DNA of 64,000 nt from Lineus longissimus (Eukaryota; Nemertea; Pilidiophora; Heteronemertea; Lineidae), in NCBI RefSeq assembly GCF_910592395.1, contig NC_088317.1:7814001-7878000 (forward strand), read 5' to 3'. Under the pieces are notes generated by a model. It was not told the DNA's origin, did no database searches, and worked only from the letters and a program-made list of their open reading frames with translations. Shown here piece after piece: positions 21,701-33,700 of this stretch (positions are counted from its first letter, which is position 1; every line of letters begins with the position of its first letter). The translations under genes were made by a program, and so were the position numbers.

Positions 21701-24700
21701 TTACTGCTTGCCTCAAGGTGGTGGCCATGCATCGAGTGGACTTGTTTTTCAAAACCTACACTTCAAAGGAATTAATAAAAAAGGTCCAGACTGCATTTAC
21801 TGGCTGTCCTAATGTTGTGACTGGACTAGTTTGTCTCCGGCTGAACTTCAACGGATTCGGTGTAATGGTCCCGACTGCGGTTACTGGTAGTGACGATGCA
21901 TCTACTGCCTTGTGACAGTCAAAGGATCATCATCGCAACCAAGAGGAAATAACGTTATTTCCTCATGTCGCAACTACCATACAACCTCTCTATTGCGGAC
22001 ATCCATGGGACTGGGTGTTGGTGTCCCCAATGTAGAGGTGTCCTTAATAGGGAGGTTATGCCATTATTGTCCAAAAAGGGGATTCATGTGTATGAACACG
22101 GGGTCATGGAGCCTACGTATTACATGTTCCATTTTAATTTTGATTGACTCTTTCAAATAATTTGATGCCATTTATATGCAAACTTGAAGTTTGAAAGGGG
22201 ATTCATGTGTATGAACACGGGGTCGTGGAGCCTACGTATTACATGTTCCATTTTAATTTTGATTGACTATTTCAAATAATTTGATGCCATTTATATGCAA
22301 ACTTGAAGTTTCATTATTGTTATACCTCATGGCATTTCTGGTGGAGGTCATATTAATTTGCCAGCATTGATATTTGCAGGTTGTGTTCGTACTCTACATA
22401 CTACATAGACAGCGTACATCTTTAATTAATTGTAGTAAAAACTACACATCAAGCTTTATTCTTTACAATCACTCAATGGACTGCAATTAATGTTAGAATA
22501 TACAGTAGCTTTGCAATGTGATGCAAAGTGAAGATAATTAATCGAAACATTCGGTTTAAATTTGGAGAGCAACGGACATTGAATTCCTTCCACCCTGTAA
22601 TTAACTGAACACAGTGTCTAATTATGTTCATCAAATATGCAAACTTCACAACTGTTAGGTCTAATCAACTACCTAAGTGAACACGGGAATTCATTGTTTT
22701 TGTTTACTCTCTATAATTGTGAGGTGATTGGTCTGAAAAGTCACCATGGCCGTGTCCGCAATTCGGAGTAGAGAGGTGTCCGCCTCACAGAGGTTTTGGT
22801 TAAACCTGGTAGGTTGAACTTAAATGACTTAGAAAAAATCACGACTGAACGAACATGTCCGTACTGTGGAGGTGTCTGCCTGGCAGAGGTGTCCCCATGG
22901 GGAGGTTCTACTGTAGTAAGATTAACCTACAGTTACAACCATCAAATCGTAATCACACTCTTTGTATGAATTCATATGAACTTATATTGTACAACCAGAT
23001 GGACCAAGCTCTCTGGTCGTAGCCCCCTAGTATATGCAAGCAACAGCACAGGGTCCGGGTATGTGGACAAAAAATTGAGTGGTTTAATTTGTCTCTTCGA
23101 TATGGCCCCTTTGATATTGCATTAGATTTTCATTGCAATTCAATCTTTCGGCCCATGAAATTCAAGGTATAGCCCATTTGAACCTGCCTGCACCACTGGT
23201 ATAATGCTAGTTAAGATATTGTTTTCAAAAGACATGTTTTTATAGGCAGGTAGATCTTAAGCTGAGCGCACACGGGCAACAAAATGACAGCGAAACTGAA
23301 AACATTTGTTTTCAGTTGTTTTCAAAATGTTTTGCGTCTTTTCGTGTTTGTTTCAATCACCTGCACACGGGAGATAAAATGGCACGGTCCCGTCACAGCT
23401 CACGTCAAAAACAAGGGGTAACCATGGTTGCACCATACGTCACACCCCCGGTCACACCCGCGTATTCCAAGATGGCGGCCGCCATGCATAACAACCGCCT
23501 CACAATTTTAGCATTTCTGCTCGTTCTTCGTAACCGCCGTCGCCTGTTCTAATCCCTGTAGAGCGGTGAGGTCACCTCGAACAGGGCAGGCCTTTCCTGC
23601 CACAGCTCGACCAACCTGCCCTCGAGCTCAGTCGTCCATATTAATTCATGCAATTCCGATTCTTCATCCACAATCAACTCCATTTCGTTTAAAATTGGCG
23701 CTGCCATTTTGACCTGGCTTGGTTGGTATCACATGAGGCTGAACGTCATCGTGATTGGCTAATGACGATGATGACGCAAAAAATGTTTTACGTTTCGTTG
23801 CAGTCACCCGCAAACGGGCGACGTTTTGACGAAAAACATTTTGACTAGGTCAAAAATACATTGCATGTTTAATATTCGAAAACTGTTTCAAAAACAAATG
23901 TTTTCGAAAAACATTTGTTTTTGTCGCCCGCAGATGGGCAACAAAAATTGTGAAAAAATATTTGCAACTTTTTTTTCCAGGTCTTTTGTCATTTTGTCGC
24001 CCTTGTGCGCTTAGCTTTAATGACAGCGAATGGCAACAAGACCATATGCCAGTCATTAATTGCAGCGAATTGCAACAAGGCCATATGCCAGTTGCAGGGG
24101 TGTGTACGGTGGCCCATAGAGGACATGCGTTTATTTTCAATATATTAGAATATTTTTCTTTTTACAATGCGATTTTTTTCTCTCGAATTACAACTGCCGT
24201 CGGATTTATTTCTCACCGCCGAAAAAATAATTCCCACCACCGGGTTAAAAATAATAATTAATTAATAATTTGCTACTAGCCTAGTCTAGTAGCTGGCCGG
24301 GGGCATCCATGCTGTGTGTTCGATATATCCTATACTACTAGATGTCAATAACGAATTAGCTCCCGCTCCGATCTTTCTTATGTTGTTACTCTCCTTGACC
24401 TGATGCTAGTCCAGCCACAATCGTGGTTGTAAACATTTCTCACCGCGGTGGATATTATTTTCACCGCGGTGGATATTATTTCCCACCGCGGTGGATATTA
24501 TTTCCCACCGCGGTGGATATTATTTCCCACCGCGGTGGATATTATTTTTTCACCGCGGTGGATATTATTTTTTCACCGCGGTGGATATTATTTTCCACTG
24601 CGGTGGATATTATTTCCCACCGCGGTGGTGGGAATTATTAATTTTAACCCGGCAGTTGGAATTATTTTTTCGGCAGTGAGAAATAAATCCGACGGCAGTT

Positions 24701-27700
24701 GTAATTCGAGAGAAAAAAAATCGCATTATAAAAAGAAAAATATTCTAATATATTGAAAATAAACGCATGTCCTCTATGGGCCACCGTAGGTGTGTATTCA
24801 TGTCTTTAGATTATGTGCAGGCATGTGGCAAAAACTATGTTACCACTATGATATAACTAAGTGTTCAGTGAATCAGAATTATACAAGTATAAAGTCAATG
24901 GATCTAAATCAAAGTAAGCCTATCCTGAGCAATGCTGTATGGAGATGCATTCTCTCACAGCTATAAAATGCCGTTGACCCTTTATTAATTGCAGTCACGA
25001 AAGTGTTGCCAGAAAATTAGTACCCATTGGACAAATAAGCAGGCAGTTTTGTTGGTAATACTGGGGGTGCTGATTCCAAAAATGATTTTTTCCACATGAA
25101 CAGTTTCACTACATTAACTCAGAAATTGGACCCTTGAAGGATCTAATGGTCTCAAAATAGGGGTGAAAAAGTTAACTGGTATCATCGCATCACATCGACA
25201 TTAATAGCAAAAAGCAGTAGGCCCTATATAAACCATGTGACCCTCTCTATAGGGAGGGTCAAAACAAGCAAAATCAGTAGTTCTCTGACCCCCCTCCCTC
25301 ATGCTTCGTGTCCACTGCAGTCTGAGGTTTCAAACTAAAGGTCTATGTGAGTACTGTTGTTAAATTGAAAAAGTTTCTTTTCAAATATCAAAGGCACTGT
25401 TGACCTTATGTCGTCACGTCTTGTCCTTTGTCTGTCGGTCCGTCCATCCGTGGTCCATCAACAAGAGGGGCATGTTTGCTCACTATTGTGTCTAGAAAGT
25501 TGAACTTGGTGTGAGGATGTCTTATGACAACATGACTTGACACAAAAAGTCATCGCCATTTGACCAACTTTCTTACTTTGTCAATATCTCATGAACGCTG
25601 ATCAATGAAAATTTTACTGTCAATACTTCTGATGAGACTACATGACATAATGTGCAGGTTTTTGATTTAACCTACTTTTGAATGTCACAGAGGTCAAACA
25701 CTAAAAGTGTCATTGACAGTGCCACATTTTGTCATATCTAAAAGTCAATTTAACCTCCATATGTCATTTCATCTGCAACTAAATGATTCCCAGGTAAGCG
25801 CATTGTCCCCAGGACATGTCATTAGCTCAGCTGACATAGTCAGCGAGCTGGTAGAAAAACTGTTCAGATTCTGTCTGTCACTCAGAGGGGCCGTCCGTAC
25901 GTCCATCTGTCAACATGGGGTGCACGTTTTATAACCTTAAGACCTAGAGATTTCAACTTAATGTCTAATTCTACGGTGTTTTTTTCTCCGATCAGAAACC
26001 AAAAATCAGCGCGATTTGACCAAGATTTAGCATGCGAGACGGCTTTGTTTAAAAAGGCTTTCTCGCTTACTGGAGGAAGAAAAGTGTTCATTTTGGGTCT
26101 AAAAATTAGCCAAAATTATAAAATTACAGAGAAAAATATGCATTCGTTAAATATTTTCCGCCAGGGGGTGTTATTGACCCTAGAAAATTAACAAATCTTT
26201 AAAAAAAACGCATTGTCATATTCTGCTATCCTGATTGGACCTGAAGCTGCCTGAAAACCAATATTGACACTAGCGACGGCAATTTTGTTCCTTATTACGT
26301 TTCTTGTTCTAGTTAGTTACCACCATCTTGAAGTGTCGAGTTTTATTTATAACTCTTTCCCTGCCAAACACGTTCTAGAACAAGCGAAACTTCCCATCAG
26401 TTTCCTGCCAAACTCGTTCTAGAACGAGTCACGTAGTTCTCCATCATAACACTAGATGTCATTTCGGTAGTTTACCAGGAAATGGTTCGATGTGTTAGCC
26501 TTCCATGCAGACGATCGTCAGCTCATTCTACGCACACAATTCATGACGTCATCAAGGGAAAATGACGGGCAAAACCCACATGTTTTCTGCTGAAGAAGTA
26601 GCTGAACTGTGCGCCGATTCTCAGGCCTTGTCTTTTAAGGCGCGCATTTGCGCGCCCGCGCCATAACGCGCCTAAAATCAGAATGAGGCGCGCCAAAAAA
26701 TGCGCGCCTACCAACAAAAATTGTTCAATTTTCGCGCACCTCGTAGTAACGATGTATTGTACGCAGAGATATCTGTTAGCCATTGTATACACTCATTTCC
26801 AAACCCCCCCATTACGAGCTTCCTCATTGGTCCATTTCAATCATCCCGTGATCTTTTAGCCAATGAGATCATAGCTTTCATTGTACAGCCTATTCGCATG
26901 CAAACAATAACATGGCGGAGCCGGCTGGGAAAATTGCGACGCTCTCCACTTTCCAGAAATGGGAAGTGGAGGACAAGGGCATTAAGCCGAAGATAAGGAC
27001 AGAAAGTGGCAAAGAGATCGTTTTTGAGGTGAGTGCGTTGTGTTTATTGTGATTGATCGCTGTTTCAGTGTGAGAAAGAGAGATGTGTAAGGTTGTTTAC
27101 ATCCAAATCGCGAAGTGCCATTCATGATTCGGGTTGTCGTCTGCATGATATCAGAGGGCGAATATTTCCTTTTAATCTTCCAAGAAACTACAAACGCAAA
27201 GCTCTTGCATAAAATATACGTCATCTACGTGATATCTAATCCCCAATCACAATGTTTGAGGACATTTTAACCTACGGATTAACTGGATGAAAAAACTAAA
27301 ACCCATACACAAAATGACAAGCTGTCATCGCAATGCTAATGTATACAATGTAGGTCACGTGACCATTAGCGGCATTGCTGATTAACGAAGGACACCAATG
27401 CGTCACTTGTGCTCCATGTGCTTTTGTTGACATTCTGAACGCACATGTTTTTGATGCGTTTGTTTGGAGCAATGGAGGGCGGGAAATTCAAAACGCTTTA
27501 TTAACCATCGCATACCAATCTATTTAATTTCACCCTTCCTCGTACAGATTTCATACTTCCATGCCATATAGATGCAATGATGTTTGATGATACAGGACTG
27601 TCAGTTCCAAATGGCATCTTAATCTACTCTGCATGAATCAGCCTCACCCACTAACCCTATAATATACCCTCTCAGGGCGGCCTACTAAGATACTAGTACT

Positions 27701-30700
27701 TATACATGAAGTGTACCTCCTTGATACTCATAATTCCTTTATTCATTTCAGGTATACTGCACTATTTGTGTGAAGTACTCAGATAAAATCAAAAGTGATT
27801 TTAGAATAAAAGGGACCTGTGTGAGAGAGGTTGATCGTTATGCCTCAGGATCGAACTATGTGACAGGGCACAATATCCGGCGGCATCTCAATGGCCTAGC
27901 TCATAAACTAGGCCTTGAATATAAGGCACTTCTTGGTGACAGGGAAGACCCTCCCAAGGTGCTACAGCTAGTACAAGCACACCACGTCCTGCTACTCCGA
28001 GACAGCAACCTAGAATAGACACCACGATGCATAAAAATGCCAGAGAAGCATACAGGAAACTGTTGAAAACTGCCTACTTGATTGCTATTGGCGGACTTCC
28101 TTTGTGTCACTTTGAAACTGTTGTGAAATGTCAGAAAGCAAATGGTGTCAAATTAATCCATGGGTGCACATCAGGCAAACAGGCACGGGAATTTGTCCAC
28201 GAGATAGCTGATTCCATCCGTGAGAAGTTGGCTGTCATAATGTGCAATGTCAACTCATTTGGCATTCTCACAGATAGTGGTCAAGCTAGGAAAACTTCTC
28301 AGGAAAAGGAGCTTGTCCTTATCAGACTTATCCGTTCTGGTATTCCCGTGTACTACTGCGTCTCTTTGGCTGATATGGACTCATGGGGAGATGCAAATGC
28401 TGACAACCTGAAGTTGGCGATTGATGATGTGTTCAGTACAGAATTGAAAATAACTGATGATTGTTACACCAGAAAATGGTATGTGCCACATCGGATGGTG
28501 CCAGTGTGAATACAGGCCAGTATAATGGTTTGCTTGTCCAGCTGCAGAGAGCCCAGAGGCCTTGGCTGATTTCAATGCATTGCGTCTCGCACAGGTTAGA
28601 ATTGGCACTCAAAGATTCCCTCCTGAAGCAGACATACTTCTCTAGGGCAAAATATCTCATGATTACCATCTTCTATCTCTTTAAACAGAGTGGGAAGATG
28701 AAGAGGCAGTTCTTCAAAATGGCCAAACTCAAAGGTGTAACTATGTACAACTTCCCCAAAGTTCACAGAACCTGATTCATAAATCATCAGAAAAGAGGCC
28801 TAGAAGTCTTACTGCACAACTGGGGTGTCTTCATGCAGTTCTTAGAGAACTGCATTGCAAGCCCTGAGGGTTCCTATCGTACCAGCAAACCAAAGCTCAA
28901 GGGCATCTTGAAAAAGCTTAAGAGCTTCTGTTTCCTCAGTCATTGTTGTTTCTACCTCCATCTGTTGAAGAACATTTCCCAGTTCTCTCTAGCAATGGAA
29001 AGAGGTGATGTCAACATATTTGAGATACCCCTGCTTCTTTCAACAACCACATCGGCAAATTCTGACCTACTGGATGGTGATTACCTGACTTCCTTGAAGG
29101 ATTGTGGTGTTAATGTGTCCCTCTCTCCAGACTTTGGCAGAGTTGAGGAGGTCACTTGGCGATTGCCAAAAGAGGGACACAAAAGGAAGAAGCCTAGCAA
29201 CCGGGAATATGTCAACGTAGTTGTTGAAAGAAAGTCCTTCACTGATCTGAATATTGATGACAATGACCATCAGACATTGGCAGCTTAAGTTGTTGAAGAT
29301 GTAAACAAATGCATGAACCAAAGGTTTCAATCTGAAAGAGAAAACGAGTTGTTCCAGAATATGCTGTGGCTTGACCCTGCCAACTGGAGCGATGACACAG
29401 TTCGTGAATTGCAAATGATGAACAAAGTTGCTGAACACTTCAGTGTCACACTCCAGTTTGCTGAGAGTGGGTTTGAACAGCAGAAACTGAAAAAAGAATG
29501 GCTCCAGCTCAAGCGACTCCATGGCTTCTTCTACAAGGGTTTTACAGCAAAGAAACTGTGGGAACAGGTTCTTGTCTATCGAAGGAAAGATGTCCCCAAT
29601 GTTTGCCTGTTGGTAGAACTACTTCTTTGCATTGGTGTGAGCAATAGCATGGTAGAAAAGGGCTTTAGGTTACTTACAGCCATGCTCTCAGATAGACGCC
29701 TTTCACTGAAACCAACAACTATGAATGATTTGCTACTCATCAAGGTAAACCACACAGTATAGTCTCCAAAAGAAAGAGATGAGATCATTGAATCTGCATT
29801 GGATAAACATATGCAAAAGCGGAGGAAGCTTTTGATAGATGAAACACCATTCAACATGCTTGGGGCCAAAGAGGCTAGACTAGCCATTGATGATGATGAT
29901 GGGTCAGTTGGTGGTAATGAGGCCATGGACATAGAGACCCCAGCTGCTGAGTTGGCAAGTTCTGATGATGATGGCATGAATGATGGTGGTGACATTTCCT
30001 CCAGTTCATCCTCTGATGAAGATGACAGTGAATTCTTTGATCCAGACGAAGTTGAGGAAGCTTTTGTGCAAATTGTGCAAGAAGGTGATTCTGATTAGAA
30101 ATTACCATACAACTACATGTCAAGAGTATTATACTTACTGCATGTACTGTATACTCTGATTATATGTCTTCCCACACTCTCCACCTCAGCTCACCTGACC
30201 TTGATGTGGGATGTACAGTTTTGCCTCGGGTTTTGAAAGTGCAGGGGAAGAGTGTTAGGTGTAGCCTACTTAGAAAATATATGTAATGCTAAAGAGAGTA
30301 ACTACAACACCCTTTCAGATTAGCCTTACACTAACAGAGTGTGAGTGACTCAGACTGAGCATGGTGTAAGAAGGATTTGTGTTGTGTTTCACACCTTTCC
30401 CTTGCCAATGCACAAGCACTTTCAAAACCCTAGGCCTAGACCAATCTAAATCATAAGTCCATCAGTGTTCTTTGTTGTTGTGTTCAAGAATTTGATATTT
30501 TATTGTTTGTTAAGTTTCCTTTTTGACAAGTAATCATTCCAGTAATCATTTTATTTGTATATTAGTACCACAGGAAGTGGTCATTTAGATAAATTTAAAT
30601 CAATAAAGTCAAGGCAAGTCAGCATTCCTTTAATTCCAATTTTATTATTTATTACTTTTAATTGAGCATATCATGAGCATGACATAGAGATGGTGTGACG

Positions 30701-33700
30701 GAGCATGCTGAGGACTGGACTTGGTCTGAAGAGTCGAGTGTACCCAAAAAGCACTCACAATCAAGTATCCACACATTACATGCATTATGCTGTACACTTC
30801 TCAGATGTTAGTCCACAGCATTGTTGCGATAAGTGCTCACCTACCCCCCCAAAAGAAATTTGAGGTGAGCACTTTTCTGCTCGCCTGCAATATTTTAAGG
30901 ACAAGGCCTGGATTCTGATTCAGAAACGGAGTGGTTTGTTGGAGATGACGATGATTCCTCGGAAGAAGAACCTTGTAATGTTGATGCCCAGTTTGGAGCA
31001 GATGATATCAGGCTCAGTTGTGATTCTGATGACTTTGATGAGGGGTCTGATGTGCCTCAAGGTGATGACTTTGATGAGAGGTCTGCTGTGCCTCCAGGTG
31101 AGATGGATATGACTGTAAATAGTGATGCTGAAACTCGTTCTGGAGATGACCCTATGGACGGAGCAGGGCCTAGTCGTGGTCGGGGGGCCATAAGGCGGGG
31201 TGCTCAACGCAGGGCCCGTGCAGACCTTAGTCCAAGACGGCAGGCTCATGATTTGCCGAACTCTGATTCTAGTCGTAGCACTGCAGGGAGCCAATGTGAC
31301 CTTGATGCCAATGATTCGCCCTACGACGCTTCTACAGATATTGATAGTGATGCAGGGCCCCCTCCTCCCTTGCCTGCCCCTCGTCAACGTGGTCGGGGTA
31401 GACCAAGAGGAAGGGGAGGGCGTGGTCAACAAGGCAGGGGCCGTGGTCGTGGGGCCGGTGGTCATGGGGCCCGTGAAGGACAAGCTGGTGGTAGAGGTCA
31501 GTAAAGACGTGTTATGAGACAAGGTGGGGGGGGGTGGCAGCCCCAGCTCCTCCCCCTGCTCCTTTTGGTCCAGCTGGACGTGTCCCCAATGTGCAGCCAT
31601 TCAATGTCAATGACGTAGGTCCACGTGGTGCTGCTCTAACATTGGATGGTGATCCTTTTGATCACTTTTCCCTCTTCTTCACTGAAGAACTGCTGCAGAC
31701 TATAGTTGACGAAACAAACAGGTATGCTGACCAGTATTTTAGGGATCGCCCAGGACCCATGTCTCCTCACTCCAGGCTAAGGAAATGGTCACCAATGACT
31801 ATTGATGAATAGAAAAAGCTTCTTGGTGTGTTCATGCTGACTGGTATTGTCAAAAAGCCTGAACAGACTGACTATTGGTCCACTGATGAGCTACTCAATA
31901 CCCCAATCTTTGGGAAGACACTGCCTAGAAATAGATTTCAGCTCCTGATGAAATTTTTGCATTTTTCCAACAATGATGACATTCCAGCAGACAATGAAGA
32001 CAAACTCATCAAGGTGCGTCCAATTATTGACGCTCTCATTCCCAAGTTTGGAGAGTACTATAACCCCCATGAACACGTATCTATTGATGAAGGTATGTTG
32101 AAATGGAAGGGCAGATTAGTTTTCAGGGTGTACAACCCTATGAAACCCATCAAGTATGGCATAAAAAGCTACATCCTTGCTGATTCCCATTCAGCATACT
32201 GCTGGAACATGATCATTTATGATGGCACACACCGCACACTTCATGAGATTGTCTTTGCTCTGCTGGAAGGATTGGTTGGTCATTTCTACTCCATGTACAT
32301 GGACAACTATTACAACTCTGTTGCCTTGAGTGAGGCCCTCTTGAGGTGTGATACCTATGTTGTGGGTACACTTCGAAAGAACAGGGGTGAGCTACAAGAA
32401 ATTCGTGACTGTGGGACACGTGGGCATGTCCTCCAAAGAGGTGACATTCTCGCTCGAGACAATGGAAATTGTATAGTTATTGCATGGCAAGACAAAAGGT
32501 GTGTGAAAGCCATCAGTACTTAACATAGTGATGCAATGGGTGAGGTACAAGTCAGACAGAGGGGTGGTGGTCACGAGAGGCTCAGAAAGCCAGAGTTGGT
32601 CATTGATTACAATGCCAATATGAATGGGGTGGATCGCGTTGACCAAATTTTGTCATACTACCCAACTGTGAGGAAAACTATCAAGTGGACCAAGAAGCTC
32701 TTCCTCTACATGGTTGAATTGTCTATCCATAATTCTCATATCATCTACAATGAGAAGCAGGCCCAGGGTGACAAGATCACATTGTACGAATTTCAAATGT
32801 CCCTCATCCGACGCCTGATATCCGTCGCGCCACCACCCGACTCGTGTGACAGTAATGATGTGGTGATGACAATTTGCCTCTCTTCAGGGCCCCAAGAAGG
32901 GACCCAATGAACAGATTGGTTGGTGGATTTGCCGCACACCCAAAAGGCATGTTTCCTCGCAGCAGAACAAAGAAGAGAATGCAGAGACCTTGTAGAGTTT
33001 GCAAAAAGAGGGGAATTCGTTGCGATACCGCACATTTTTTCAAAACATGCAAAGTACCCCTCTGCAATGGCAATTGTTTCATTGACTACCATGCAAAAAA
33101 GTACTATGTGTGATATGTTGTCAAAAGAGTTTGCTGTGACAAAGAGAATAAAACAAGTTTCAAGGATAGATGTCTTCTGGGTTTTTTTTTCTACAAATTT
33201 TTGAAAATGTAGTAAAAATAGTGAAATCCTGGCAAACAAGGGGGTGTTAATTAAAAAAGGCCGTGGCAGGGAAAGAGATAAAAACCTTTTTAGGGGAGTC
33301 TATACAAAACACTTGTGTCCGTCGCTCGTCGTCGTCGTCTGTATCCTGTTTCAAGAACAGTGGCACGTTTCTTAACCGCTAGAGCTATCAACTTGAAATT
33401 TGGAACACAGGACCTCCAGGTCAGTCGACCTCTGACAATGAACTTCGGTCTGATCTGATTCTTAACCTGGCCACCAGGGGGCCAGAACAGAAAACCAAAA
33501 AAGTGTGATATCTCTCTTATGAGTGTCTTTTTTTCAATAACATTTTTATGGTACATTCTCTCTCCTAGCAATGATACATAACATATCGTATGGGTTTTTC
33601 ATTTGACCTAATTTTCAAGGTCACAGAGGTCAAATGGCGTAAATTGGACGTTTAAATGTAACACTATGGCACATTTCTTAACCGCTAAAGCTATCTAGTA

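Larger units (their letters stand above)
26622..30910 (+). mobile_element. hAT-like transposon nested in the piggyBac coding region
   Basis: The ends are CAGGCCTTGTC (26622) and the inverted copy GACAAGGCCTG (ending 30910), with similarity continuing into TTTAA. CAG...CTG termini are typical of hAT elements. GATTCT at 26616-26621 and 30911-30916 is a 6-bp direct repeat, whereas hAT normally duplicates 8 bp. The element carries a two-exon ZNF862-like ORF. Confidence 0.8.
26580..33113 (+). pseudogene. piggyBac (PGBD-like) transposase, interrupted and frameshifted
   Basis: Coding starts at ATG 26580 ([14 protein letters not shown]) and is broken by the hAT element between Asp-Ser codons. It resumes at 30911 as an acidic then RG-rich N-terminal region. 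The DDE core follows: [14 protein letters not shown] (first Asp), [12 protein letters not shown] (second Asp) and [10 protein letters not shown] (third Asp). The C-terminus is the Cys-rich zinc domain [20 protein letters not shown]. Defects are a stop and frameshift around 31502-31534 beside a 9-base G run, TAG at 31810-31812, TAA at 32521-32523 and a frameshift near 32880. The core catalytic residues are retained. The enzyme class cuts at TTAA and excises precisely; this copy cannot make it. Confidence 0.85.
26353..33277 (+). mobile_element. piggyBac-like transposon, split by a hAT insertion
   Basis: The termini are CTCTTTCCCTGCCA (26353-26366) and its exact reverse complement (33264-33277), flanked by ATAA at 26349-26352 and 33278-33281 (piggyBac normally duplicates TTAA). 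A subterminal repeat CCTGCCAAACxCGTTCTAGAAC occurs at about 26360 and 26403. Removing the hAT element at 26622-30910 leaves about 2.6 kb, a normal size for piggyBac, with the start ATG at 26580 back in frame with the acidic coding region beyond 30911. Confidence 0.85.

Noticed and set aside
24441-24630. CRISPR-like array
   Set aside because: Repeats of about 22 bp without unique spacers, inside a foldback element of a eukaryotic genome.
24423-24756. Repetitive open frames reading through the CACCGCGGTG units
   Set aside because: All frames stay open because the unit lacks stops; no start context or non-repeat coding sequence.
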